Source: Stentor roeselii (lineage: Eukaryota > Ciliophora > Heterotrichea > Heterotrichida > Stentoridae). Taken from it: 64,000 nucleotides of DNA. A model generated the notes under the pieces. That model had not been told where the DNA came from, searched no databases, and worked only from the letters and a program-made list of their open reading frames with translations. Position numbers and translations under genes: made by a program. Positions 9,988 through 18,842 of the stretch are shown in pieces. Each line of letters begins with the position of its first letter. The first letter of the stretch is position 1. The stretch covers positions 1-64,000 of the forward strand of contig RSEH01000265.1 in assembly GCA_006503475.1 (NCBI GenBank), given 5' to 3'.

Positions 9988-10880
9988 ATGACTCAGACAC
10001 TTTCAATCACTGACTCTTACTACCTCACCCGAAACTTCCAAAGTGACTTCTCGATGCCAGGGTACAAAGCAGCAAAAACTCCTGTTCCTCTGAAAAAGTC
10101 CCTCGGCCTGACCAAGTCGAAAAGATCTGAACTCTTTCCTTTTTTACAGCAAAAGTCAGCTGAGCCGAGTCCTACTTCATACGCCGATGGACATTTCAGC
10201 TTCTTGAAAGCCAGTTGGACTCCTTCAGGTGGAAAGTTCGCTGCAGCGAAAAAAATGACGATGACTGAAAGAATCACCAAAGCCAACCAAGACCTGCCTG
10301 GACCAGGGAAGTACATAATGAGTCGGTCTTCATTTAGTAGAAGTTTTGGGAAATTCGGGTAAAAAATAAACAGGAAAAGTGAAACTAGGACCTTTTTGAA
10401 TAACACCCAGACTTTAGCTGCTGAGGTCCCTGCTCCGAACCAGTACTTTAAGAAAGAAGGAGAAATCAATAAAGCTGTAGAGGTAATTAGTACTCAATGA
10501 TTCTGAGAAAAACTCCGGTTTTCAAGTATCAGACTGTTAAAAAAGAACAGAGTCGAAAAGAAGCTTTTCCGATTGGCCCTGGGTATTTGAAGGACTTGGA
10601 AAAAAATTTCAATGGAAGAGTCCTTGCTAAAAAAAACCCTAGTCCACTTTTTTTAAAGGAAAAAAAATCTTGCAAATTCGAAAAAGATGCTCTTGTTAAA
10701 AAGTTTGTACCGGGGGTTGGAGTCTATCATGGAGTCGAAAATGCTTTGAAGAAGTTTGTCGAGAAGAAAGCGAAAAATGTCATGGTTTATAAGGAGAAAC
10801 TGGTTAGAAGTACTGAAAGAGCTGGAAAGGAAAAAATGTGGGTTCCTGGTCCAGGAAGTTATAATTTGTTTAGGTTTTAA
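9988..10880 (+). CDS. STPGR/SHIPPO-repeat protein (about 287 aa)
   Basis: Contains sperm-tail PG-rich style motifs: PGPGKY, APNQYF, IGPGYL, PGVGVYH and PGPGSYN, spaced across a basic protein. Proteins with these repeats (ODF3/CIMAP relatives) bind or lie inside ciliary microtubules, which suits a ciliate. The first junction is a clean 15-nt intron (10359-10373). The second needs removal of 14 nt (GTAGAGGTAATTAG, 10477-10490) to keep frame; that is one base under the usual size, so a sequencing error or two separate genes cannot be ruled out, though the motif series runs across it. It follows the RING gene by 33 nt on the same strand. Confidence 0.75.
10359..10373 (+). other. 15-nt intron in STPGR gene
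   Basis: GTAAAAAATAAACAG, phase 2. It joins the SFGKFG end of exon 1 to GKSETRTF and brings a TAA in frame if retained. Confidence 0.85.
10477..10490 (+). other. Candidate 14-nt intron in STPGR gene
   Basis: GTAGAGGTAATTAG is the only short GT..AG segment found that restores frame between INKA and YSMILRKTP. No 15- or 16-nt alternative exists here. Confidence 0.45.
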
Positions 10881-11064
10881 TTTTTAAATCCTTTTTAAAT
10901 CAATCCCAATCCCAAGCCTCTCTCACTCTTAATCCCACATATCTTCAAAAAAATGTTTCTTCAAATCTCTTGAAAAAATCCTATTCGAACCTTCTTCAAG
11001 TTCCTAAAATAATTTAAATCTTTAAACCTTTTTGTAAAAATATTTTTAATTAAATACAATTCAG

Positions 11065-12228
11065 ATGGACTACAAAAAACCAACAAAACTGCTACCTTTG
11101 CAAGTTTATGCTCCATTCACAGGGAAATCAACAATGAGACTGATCTCTCGAGACGAAGCCCGAATAAGACTCACATCGCATAAACCCCGAATGAATATTT
11201 TCGACTCATGCGTTAAAAGCTTTTCACGTCTTTACTACCAACCAGCAATCAGACAGTCTTCATTTCACGAATCGTTGATCACAGGCAAGACCCGCATACC
11301 TCGGAAGCTGGAGCCTCTTATTCACTCGAAAACTCCAAAATACTCCAATGAAGACGAGGAAATCGAAAAAATAAAAAAAGAGACCAAAACTTCTTCTAGA
11401 TTTGAAGGGCTTATGGAAAATATGAGTGAAATTTATATGAATAGAGACCAGCAACCTGAGGCAGTGAAGGAAAAAAGTATTGGGAAAAATCTTGAAATTG
11501 AGAAGCAAGACGGTTTTAAAGTTGAGAACCAAAAAAACTTGGAAAAAGAGGAAAAATTAGAAAATAATCAAGAAATTAAAGAAAATAATCAAGAAGTAGT
11601 AGAAAAAAGTGAAAAAGATGAAAAAAATCAAGAAAATCAAAACTTGCAAATTTCAGAAATACCAAAGGAAGGTATTGAAGCTCATGAAATTAAAATAAAA
11701 CCTGAAAAGAAAATACTTGAAAATGGCTCAGGAGTCATTCAATGGGAAACCTCTCAAACCCGTCTGACACTTGAATCAATGAAAATTTCAGTAGAAGGCT
11801 TCGAAGGTTTCGTATACATCCCGATCTCCCAACTAAAATACATCATTTTCAACACAAGGTCAAAAATTCAAGTGCTGATCCAGAAGTTCCTTAGAGTGGA
11901 CTCATCAGTCAAATGGTTTTTTTATAAGAAAAAGTCTAGAAAAAGCTTAAAAAAACAAGATGCTTCTTCTGAATTCCCTTTTATAATCGAAGAAACGCCT
12001 CCAAATCCTTTTCCCGAGTCATTCGAATTCGAAGCCAACATAAACCGCGGGCCTTACTCTTACTCCTCAGGGGTAGCCCGCAAGGTTTCAGTTCTTTTGC
12101 CAGTTCTTCTGTTCAACACAGAAAAAATCCAGAAAAAGTCTCTAGTTTCACTAAACAACTTGAAAGGCCTGCTGAAGAAGTCGAGTTCTTTTCCACAGAA
12201 AGTGACAGACGAGTCATTTAAAAGTTAA
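11065..12228 (+). CDS. Lysine/glutamate-rich protein of unknown function (387 aa)
   Basis: Single open frame from ATG. Residues ~1-110 are basic and proline/arginine-containing; ~140-240 is a low-complexity K/E/N/Q stretch likely to be disordered or coiled; ~250-385 returns to ordered composition, beginning around a VIQWETSQTRLTLESMK segment. I recognise no domain, signal peptide or membrane segment. It is tail to tail with the 12251 gene, 22 nt apart. Length and codon use look like an ordinary host gene. Confidence 0.7.
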   Translation: MDYKKPTKLLPLQVYAPFTGKSTMRLISRDEARIRLTSHKPRMNIFDSCVKSFSRLYYQPAIRQSSFHESLITGKTRIPRKLEPLIHSKTPKYSNEDEEIEKIKKETKTSSRFEGLMENMSEIYMNRDQQPEAVKEKSIGKNLEIEKQDGFKVENQKNLEKEEKLENNQEIKENNQEVVEKSEKDEKNQENQNLQISEIPKEGIEAHEIKIKPEKKILENGSGVIQWETSQTRLTLESMKISVEGFEGFVYIPISQLKYIIFNTRSKIQVLIQKFLRVDSSVKWFFYKKKSRKSLKKQDASSEFPFIIEETPPNPFPESFEFEANINRGPYSYSSGVARKVSVLLPVLLFNTEKIQKKSLVSLNNLKGLLKKSSSFPQKVTDESFKS

Positions 12229-12250
12229 TTACTGCCAGTCGTTAAATAAC

Positions 12251-12739
12251 TCATTCAAATACAGAATTTTTGATTTTCTTTCCAATCGGCGGCATTTTCG
12301 TGTAGTCCTCGCTGAACTGAGTCAGCTCAAAGGCCCCGCCCTTGATGATTCCTTCACTTTTATAACGTTCTTGCTTCCCAAACCTCTTTTCATTTGTTTC
12401 ACGAACATCTCTGATTTTCCTGTATTTTTCCTCCTTAATCTCAGAAAGTTCTTCTTTTCGACCCTGCTGCTTTGTACGAATGCGATTTTCAAAGCTTAAA
12501 TCTCTTTTTTTAATCATTTCTCGTTGTTTCGTCACTTTTTCCCTCAATTCCCTAAAGCTTTGTAGTCTCATTTCTGTGTCTTTCTCTGTGATTTTAAAAG
12601 GGAAAAAGGTTTTCAGGTCTCTATCACAATGATTAGCAGGACTTTTACTTGCCCCTGCTGAGATTTTCTCGAATTTCCTGCAAAAGTCTTCAAAAGTATG
12701 CGAAACCAAAGAATTTGAAAAAGGTCTCCACGGTTGCAT
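12251..12739 (-). CDS. Small basic helical protein of unknown function (162 aa)
   Basis: Begins MQPWRPFSNS and has a charged helical middle (~55-125) rich in K, R and E, typical of a coiled-coil or microtubule-associated small protein. No family recognised. Its start is only 46 bp from the divergent start of the large coiled-coil gene at 12786, so they probably share a promoter region. Confidence 0.65.
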   Translation of the reverse strand: MQPWRPFSNSLVSHTFEDFCRKFEKISAGASKSPANHCDRDLKTFFPFKITEKDTEMRLQSFRELREKVTKQREMIKKRDLSFENRIRTKQQGRKEELSEIKEEKYRKIRDVRETNEKRFGKQERYKSEGIIKGGAFELTQFSEDYTKMPPIGKKIKNSVFE

Positions 12740-12785
12740 GAGTCAATAATTAAATAAACCACTCACTGGCCATTAATTCATAAAA

Positions 12786-15700
12786 ATGAAGCAAGTCTAT
12801 GAAAAACGTAAGCTTTCCCCTTCCAACAAATGTCCTTGGCACGGTTCTCCAGTGAGGAAAACCGAGGCGAAAACATGCAGAGCAAGTGAAAAAGGAAATT
12901 CTGAACATTTCCGCTTTTCCCCCTTGAAGCGGAACTCAAAGGACAGCGTTCCGAGCCCGATGTTGTCGCCTTCGACAGTCCAGACATTCGAGCGAGACGC
13001 TTCAATTCAATCGAACGAGCGAATGTTTACCTTTGAGGATTCCGGCAGGTCGTTTATCAAGAAATCGCTGGAGTCGACAGTGTACAAAAACCAAGACTCT
13101 TACCAAACCCAACTGGTTTACATGCAGCAGTACATCAGTTACTTAAAGTCTAAACTCAACAACTTAGAACATAATCCAAGACCTGACCTCAGCCAAAGTC
13201 TTCAAGATGAAATCGAGTACTTGAAAGGAATCATTCAGGAAAAAAATCAAGAGTCTAATAATTATCTTGATGAACTTTGTGAAAAACAAGACCAGATCTT
13301 TAAACTTACACAAAGACTTTCTGATATTCAAGAGTATTCTCAGGAACATTATGAAATGTCGATGAGGAAAAATGAGGAAGTCACTATTGTTGAAAAAGAA
13401 CTGAAAAATTATTACTCGAAAAAAATCGTGGAATATGAAAATGCACTTGATGGACTTAGGAAACAGGTTGAGGATAAGGATCGGGAAATTACGCTTGTTA
13501 GGTGTGAAAGTAGAAATAGTGTCAGGGAAATATTTGAGTGCAAGGAAAGGGTTGAGGATCGAGTTGAAAAGGAAATTGATAAGAATCATCAGGTTTTTCA
13601 TGAGATTCAGGAAAAAGTTACTAAAGCAGAAGATAAACTTTATAGTCTTACTAAAAGTGTCAGGTTTTTGCAGAATTCTGCTTTGTTTCCTTCGAGTAAT
13701 AAGTTGAAACAGCTGGAGGAGGAAATCACTGCTCATTATGAAAAGATTTTAATGGAGCAGAAAAGTCTCACCGAAAAAATCAAGGAAAGTTTAAAGCAAA
13801 AACAAGAAGACTACCAAGGTCTAGAAGAAAGCTACATTAAAGTTCAAAAACTACTAGAAAGATATGAGGATGACTTGAAAAAACAAATAAAAGCTAATGA
13901 AAACTACACTAAAATCAAAATTGAATTAGAAAAAAAACTCGAAGATTCTGAAGAAAACCTGAAAAAAGAAGAAAAACTCAATGAAAACTACTTGAAAATC
14001 AAAAACGAGCTCGAAAATCTAGTTCTTAAATTTGAAGAAGATCTGAAAAAAGAAGTAAAAATCAACGAAAACCTTTCAAATGCTAAGCAAAAGTTAGAAG
14101 CAGAACTAGAAAAATACGAAGAAGACCTAAAAAAAGAGATTAAAACAAACGAAAACTATGCAAAAACAAAAAAGGAACTTGAAAGCCAGATTCATAATTT
14201 TGAACAAAACCTTGAAAAAGAAGTAAAAATCAATGAAAACTTGACAAAAGTGAAAAAACAATTAGAAGAAGAACTCGAAAAATTCGAAGAAGACCTAAAA
14301 AAAGAAATAAAAAACAACAAAAGACATGAAAAAGTAAAAAAAGAACTGGAAGAAGAGCTAGAAAAATACGAAGATGATCTTAGAAAACAAGTAAAAATAA
14401 ATGAAAACAGTGCAAAGGCTAAAAAAGAATTGGAAAATGAACTTGAAAATCTTCAGATTTTATTTGAAAGCGAAAAAACTGAGAAACAATCAAAAGTACT
14501 TAAAATTGAAGAACTTCAGAAAAATCTTGAACTCGCTGAAGAAATGATTGAAAATTTAAATCAAGAAACATTGAATCTTCGGCAAAAGATTATGGCTAGC
14601 GAAGAATCAGGTACTCAAAAAACAAATGAGATAACAGAAAAACTTGCAGAAATTTTCCATTTAAAGTCAGCAGTCACAGGTCAAAAAGATAAAAATCAAG
14701 GTAAAAAGCTCATCATTCAAGAAAAAAACAAGAAATTGGAAGACATGCAAGTAAATCACTTCCAACTCCAAAGCAACCTTCGCGACCTTTCCCATCAACT
14801 CAAATCAACACAAGCTGAACTCGAATCTCTAAATCAATCTGACAAAGAAAAACAACGAAAAATAAACCAACTCGACAAAGCACTTCTCGAAAAAACAATC
14901 CAACTAGAAGAGTCAAGCGAGAAGCTGCGAGATTACCAAAGCAAACTCTTAAAAGAGTCCCAAGATTCCAAAAACCTTCAAAAAAAGTCCCTCGACCAAT
15001 CAAACCAAATCGAAAACCTTTCAATTCAAGCCAAGTCACTAGAACATCAAATTCTCCAAAAAGACTCTCTTCTAAAAGACTCCCTGACCAAGAACTCAGA
15101 AAGTCTCGTCGAAAGCGAAAGATACAAAAAAGCTCTGCAAGAATCAAAGCAAAACCTTTTAAAACTCGAAGAAATCATTCAAAGTCAGAACTTAAACTTC
15201 GAGTTACTCGCGAAATCAAAAAAAGTGACTGAATCAGAACTTTCTGAATCTCGCACACAAGTCAAGTTCCTCGAAGCGAATCATCAAAGAACTTCTGATA
15301 CTCTTGCGCAATATCAACTTAAAGTCAAAGACCTCAACTCTTACATCAAAGAACAGGAAAAAAATATTGAAGCTCTTTATCAGAAACTCCAAAAGTCAAT
15401 CGATGACCATGATGCCAACATGCATTCATTAAACCAGTCAAAAATCGCTGCTCTTAAAGAAGCTAGAAGCAGGTTTGACAAAGAAAAAGAAATAAAACTC
15501 GAAAAAATACAAAAACTTGAAAACTTTTGCCAGGAACTTAAAAAAGAAAACTTGGAAAAAGTCCAAAAACTTGAAGATTTTGCCTTGGATCTGAAAAGTG
15601 AAAATCTGGAAAAACTTGAAAAAATTCAAAAACTTGAAGAATTTTGCAGAGAACTTTCAAATGAAAATATTGAAAAACTGGAAAAAATCCAGAAATTGGA

Positions 15701-17006
15701 AGAATTTTGCCGAGAGTTAAACAATGAAAACTCTGAAAAATTAGAAAAAATCCAGAAACTAGAAGACTTTTGTCGAGAACTTTCCAATGAAAACGCAGAC
15801 AAAGACGAGAAAATTAGTGATTTAGTAAACGAGCTGAAGTTTTACAAAGAAAAAATCACGAGTTCTCTTTTAGAGCATCAGAAGTTCGAAGACCTGCAGT
15901 CAAGAGAGATCTTTTTAACTGAAGAAGAGTTGAAAGTGCTGAGAATGAAGCACAACGATTTGGCAGCTTTTCATGAAAGTGTTATTCGGATGAATGAAGA
16001 GCTGAAGTCAAGCAAGCGAGATTTGCTTTTTAAACTTCGAGCTTTGACTGATGAAAACAAGACTCTGACTGATAAACTTGAAGCATTAAGCCAAAGCTTT
16101 AAAGAAACCTTGAATGAAAAGGACCGACTCGTTGTTCAGATGACAGAAGACAACACACAACTTAAGTCAAAACTCGCTAATTTAAAAGACGACTTCAACT
16201 TCACCAAGTCGAGTTTAACTCGAGACCTAAATGAAACAACTCAGCAAGTCCAGGTCAAAGCCTCTGAAATTCAAAGGATTCGTCAAGTCCTTGATAAAAA
16301 ACAAGCTGAACTCAATCAAGTCTCGCAAGACTTACTTCAAAAAAACTCAGCTTTTGATGAAATAAGTCTTCAACTCGCTTTACTTAAAGAAAAGTCTTCC
16401 AAGAAAGTAGAAAAACTTTCAAATTCGCTAACAAGTACTACTGAATCGTTAAATTCACATCAAGCGCTTACTCAGTCCTTGAAACAATCAGCTGAAAGAC
16501 TTGAAGTTGACAACAAGTCGTTGTCTTCGGAAGTTGAAGAGTCACGAGCTTTGATTGAGAAACTTTTGAAGGAAAAAAATGATTTAGAAGTCATGTTGGA
16601 GGAATTTAGGAAAATTTTAAAGGATTCTGGAGCTTTTGATATCAAAGAACTCAGGGAAATGGTTGTTCAGCTTCAGACTCAGAAGATTCTTGATGGGTTC
16701 AAGATTGAAAAAGATGAAATCATGATAAGAAGACTTGAAGAAGGGAACCAACAAAAGATGAATCTTTATAAAATCAGCGTACTTCAGAGTGATTTAGAGA
16801 AAAAAGACATTCAAATTGAAAAACTGCAGGAAGAACATCATAGAGTCCTCAGCTCACAGGCGTGTGCTTTGAATAAGGTACTTCAGGGTATTGCTGAGGT
16901 AGAAAGCATTTCTTTAAACATGCTGAATAAGGATTTTAACCCTGCACTTTTCAAGGATCCAGTCAAAAAAATACTGAAAATTATAGAAATTGCGAGAAAT
17001 AGTTAA
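12786..17006 (+). CDS. Large coiled-coil protein with 28-residue repeats (1406 aa)
   Basis: The N-terminal ~110 residues are basic and serine/proline-rich (KRKLSPSNKCPWHGSPV), then almost the whole protein is heptad coiled coil. Residues ~365-560 are seven tandem 28-residue units of the form KKEIKxNENYxKxKKELExELEKYEEDL, four heptads each. Around 905-1000 a second series of ~21-residue units carries LEKIQKLEEFCRELSNEN. No motor, membrane or calponin-homology domain is visible. Such proteins usually build basal body, kinetodesmal or cortical fibre structures; that role is inference. The coding strand alternates between A+C-rich and G+T-rich stretches. Confidence 0.85.
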   Translation: MKQVYEKRKLSPSNKCPWHGSPVRKTEAKTCRASEKGNSEHFRFSPLKRNSKDSVPSPMLSPSTVQTFERDASIQSNERMFTFEDSGRSFIKKSLESTVYKNQDSYQTQLVYMQQYISYLKSKLNNLEHNPRPDLSQSLQDEIEYLKGIIQEKNQESNNYLDELCEKQDQIFKLTQRLSDIQEYSQEHYEMSMRKNEEVTIVEKELKNYYSKKIVEYENALDGLRKQVEDKDREITLVRCESRNSVREIFECKERVEDRVEKEIDKNHQVFHEIQEKVTKAEDKLYSLTKSVRFLQNSALFPSSNKLKQLEEEITAHYEKILMEQKSLTEKIKESLKQKQEDYQGLEESYIKVQKLLERYEDDLKKQIKANENYTKIKIELEKKLEDSEENLKKEEKLNENYLKIKNELENLVLKFEEDLKKEVKINENLSNAKQKLEAELEKYEEDLKKEIKTNENYAKTKKELESQIHNFEQNLEKEVKINENLTKVKKQLEEELEKFEEDLKKEIKNNKRHEKVKKELEEELEKYEDDLRKQVKINENSAKAKKELENELENLQILFESEKTEKQSKVLKIEELQKNLELAEEMIENLNQETLNLRQKIMASEESGTQKTNEITEKLAEIFHLKSAVTGQKDKNQGKKLIIQEKNKKLEDMQVNHFQLQSNLRDLSHQLKSTQAELESLNQSDKEKQRKINQLDKALLEKTIQLEESSEKLRDYQSKLLKESQDSKNLQKKSLDQSNQIENLSIQAKSLEHQILQKDSLLKDSLTKNSESLVESERYKKALQESKQNLLKLEEIIQSQNLNFELLAKSKKVTESELSESRTQVKFLEANHQRTSDTLAQYQLKVKDLNSYIKEQEKNIEALYQKLQKSIDDHDANMHSLNQSKIAALKEARSRFDKEKEIKLEKIQKLENFCQELKKENLEKVQKLEDFALDLKSENLEKLEKIQKLEEFCRELSNENIEKLEKIQKLEEFCRELNNENSEKLEKIQKLEDFCRELSNENADKDEKISDLVNELKFYKEKITSSLLEHQKFEDLQSREIFLTEEELKVLRMKHNDLAAFHESVIRMNEELKSSKRDLLFKLRALTDENKTLTDKLEALSQSFKETLNEKDRLVVQMTEDNTQLKSKLANLKDDFNFTKSSLTRDLNETTQQVQVKASEIQRIRQVLDKKQAELNQVSQDLLQKNSAFDEISLQLALLKEKSSKKVEKLSNSLTSTTESLNSHQALTQSLKQSAERLEVDNKSLSSEVEESRALIEKLLKEKNDLEVMLEEFRKILKDSGAFDIKELREMVVQLQTQKILDGFKIEKDEIMIRRLEEGNQQKMNLYKISVLQSDLEKKDIQIEKLQEEHHRVLSSQACALNKVLQGIAEVESISLNMLNKDFNPALFKDPVKKILKIIEIARNS
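13878..14465 (+). repeat. Seven tandem 84-bp (28-codon) coding repeats
   Basis: Units align without gaps as 28-residue blocks beginning KKQIKANENY, KKEEKLNENY, KKEVKINENL, KKEIKTNENY, EKEVKINENL, KKEIKNNKRH and RKQVKINENS. They probably arose by unequal exchange. Confidence 0.85.
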
Positions 17007-17156
17007 TAAGTATTATGAACGGGACTTTTGTAGTTATTGATGATTGAATAGAAACATGTTTATGAATCTTTCATCTTGTAAGGAGTGATTTATTTAGAAT
17101 AGATATACATATTTTGAAAGCACAAATGTCCGTGTTTAGAATTTAAATTTATAACT

Positions 17157-17585
17157 ATGTCGTATTTACTGCCTCATCTCTACGATGGCTGGGAAGTGGA
17201 CCAGGCCATCCTTCAAGAAACAAACAAACTAGTCGTGATTCGATTCGGCCACGAAGAAGTTCGTTCTTGCATGCAGATGGACGAGATGCTTTATCAAATC
17301 GCATACTCAGTCCAGAACTTTGCAGTGATTTACCTAGTCGACATCGGAAAAGTTGAGGACTTCAACAACATGTATGAACTTTTTGACCCCTTCGCAGTGA
17401 TGTTCTTTTATAGAAACAAACACATTATGGTTGACTTTGGGACTGGAAACAACAATAAACTCAACTTCATGATCAATGATAAACAAGAATTAATTGATAT
17501 TCTTGAAGTTGCTTATCGAGCTGCTACGAAAGGAAGAGGACTTGCGGTTAGTCCTATCGACTATTCGACGAAGCATAAATATTAA
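17157..17585 (+). CDS. DIB1: U5 snRNP 15 kDa protein, Dim1/Dib1 family
   Basis: The 142 residues equal the usual family length and align end to end with TXNL4A/Dib1: MSYLLPHLYDGWEVDQAI, VVIRFGHE, NFAVIYLVDI, RNKHIMVDFGTGNNNK and the C-terminal SPIDYSTKHKY. The fold is thioredoxin-like but not a redox enzyme; the protein sits in the U4/U6.U5 tri-snRNP and blocks spliceosome activation until it leaves. Of the two cysteines known in the human protein, the one in PTCMKMD is kept (RSCMQMD) and the one in DPCTVMFF is Phe here (DPFAVMFF). Intronless. It fits a genome that must splice 15-nt introns, but I see nothing special in it for that. Confidence 0.97.
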   Translation: MSYLLPHLYDGWEVDQAILQETNKLVVIRFGHEEVRSCMQMDEMLYQIAYSVQNFAVIYLVDIGKVEDFNNMYELFDPFAVMFFYRNKHIMVDFGTGNNNKLNFMINDKQELIDILEVAYRAATKGRGLAVSPIDYSTKHKY

Positions 17586-17886
17586 ATTGTTAGGATAAGA
17601 GTATTTGGAATGAAAAGTTTTGGATTAAGTGAATTTGGGTTGTGATGAGTTAAGTTTTTGATTGATTTAGAGACGCTTTTAGGTAAGAAGTTCAAATTGG
17701 AATATTTTTTATATTGGGATAGGATGTGTTGAATTGGGATTTACTTGATTTTATTAAGTCTAAGGATAGTTTGATGATTTGATGAGGATGGTGACCTTGA
17801 CTTACATAAACCCTAACTACCCAAATTCAACAACTCACTCCAAAATCTGAAATCATTAAAAGGCTAAAGATTTAGATACTTCGAAA
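17586..17886. other. Intergenic between convergent DIB1 and RPS29
   Basis: G- and T-rich on the left half, turning A- and C-rich to the right. No gene or RNA seen. Confidence 0.6.
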
Positions 17887-18054
17887 TTATCTGTACTTCT
17901 TAAAGCCAATCTGATCAGCTTGTTCTCTGAAACATCTTCTGCAGACCATCAAATCATATTTCCTGATAAGACCATTTCTTCCGTTGCAAACCCTGCAAGC
18001 TCTGCCACCTTTAGAGTGATCTTTGGGATGAGTGTTCCACAGATGATTAGTCAT
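17887..18054 (-). CDS. RPS29: 40S ribosomal protein S29 (uS14)
   Basis: A 55-residue frame: MTNHLWNTHPKD, then RACRVCNGRNGLIRKYDL, then CRRCFREQADQIGFKKYR. It has the two CxxC pairs (CRVC, CRRC) that bind zinc, the invariant GLIRKY and the C-terminal IGFKK of eukaryotic uS14. Family length is 56 in human. It is part of the 40S head. It is intronless, ends in TAA and runs towards DIB1. Confidence 0.97.
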   Translation of the reverse strand: MTNHLWNTHPKDHSKGGRACRVCNGRNGLIRKYDLMVCRRCFREQADQIGFKKYR

Positions 18055-18117
18055 TTTTATCCATGAAAATGGAAAGTTGCCTCAGAAATCCCAGCTATTC
18101 ACTAAATTTATTATAAT

Positions 18118-18579
18118 TCAAACTTTCCTGCCTTTAAATTTCAGCGAAAACGACCTAGGACACTCAAAAGACACTTTTTTCTTCAGCATTTCTCGACTTG
18201 TCAACTGTTGTCTGAGAATAAATGACTTTAAAAGGGTCAATTCTGGCAATTTTTCACTTTTTTCAATATTTCTTAGATTTTTTTTCAGTTTTTTCACGAG
18301 TTTTTCTCCTTTTAAAGAAAAGTTGTTGAGTTTTTTAAGGTTTTTCGAAGTGTTGCTGAAAAGTTTATGTTTTTGGTTAACTTCGAAAATTTCATTTAAG
18401 CCGATGAAATTTGTGGAGAAAGGACTATTGTGGAATCGTCTAGAGGATCTTTTTAGGAGGTCTTCTCGTTTTTTTCTTTGACTTTCTTGGTTTTTTTCTT
18501 TTTCTTTGAACATTCTGGCCTTAATTAAATCTTTAGTGCCTGCGACTTTGAGTTGAATTGGGATCTGGTTTTTTATCAT
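18118..18579 (-). CDS. Lysine-rich basic protein of unknown function (153 aa)
   Basis: Begins with ATG (MIKNQIPIQLKVAGTKDL) and is strongly basic throughout, with a KKNLRNIEKSEKLPEL segment. No domain recognised. The opposite strand is also open over most of this span but without an ATG start, and reads as a phenylalanine/serine-rich mirror of lysine codons, so the minus strand is preferred. It ends 63 nt upstream of the RPS29 start, same strand. Confidence 0.55.
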   Translation of the reverse strand: MIKNQIPIQLKVAGTKDLIKARMFKEKEKNQESQRKKREDLLKRSSRRFHNSPFSTNFIGLNEIFEVNQKHKLFSNTSKNLKKLNNFSLKGEKLVKKLKKNLRNIEKSEKLPELTLLKSFILRQQLTSREMLKKKVSFECPRSFSLKFKGRKV

Positions 18580-18842
18580 TCTTTTAAAGATTTACAATAT
18601 CTTATTGATATTAAGTTTATGATGACTTTAAAGTTATCAGCCTGACACTTTCTACGATTCTGACCATTTCATATTAAACAATAAACACATTAAAGTAATT
18701 ACCTAAACTTGAAGATTGTAAATAAATTATCTAAACCTTTCATAAACTTAATCTTTTCTCGTTTTTTTGCAAAAAATAGTTACTTCAATGAAAAATTATT
18801 ATTTTCCATAGCTTGAACGTTATCATTCGTGGATTAAATAAA

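Noticed and set aside
18077-18481. Plus-strand open frame opposite the 18118-18579 gene
   Set aside because: No ATG start; phenylalanine/serine-rich mirror of lysine-rich minus-strand codons.
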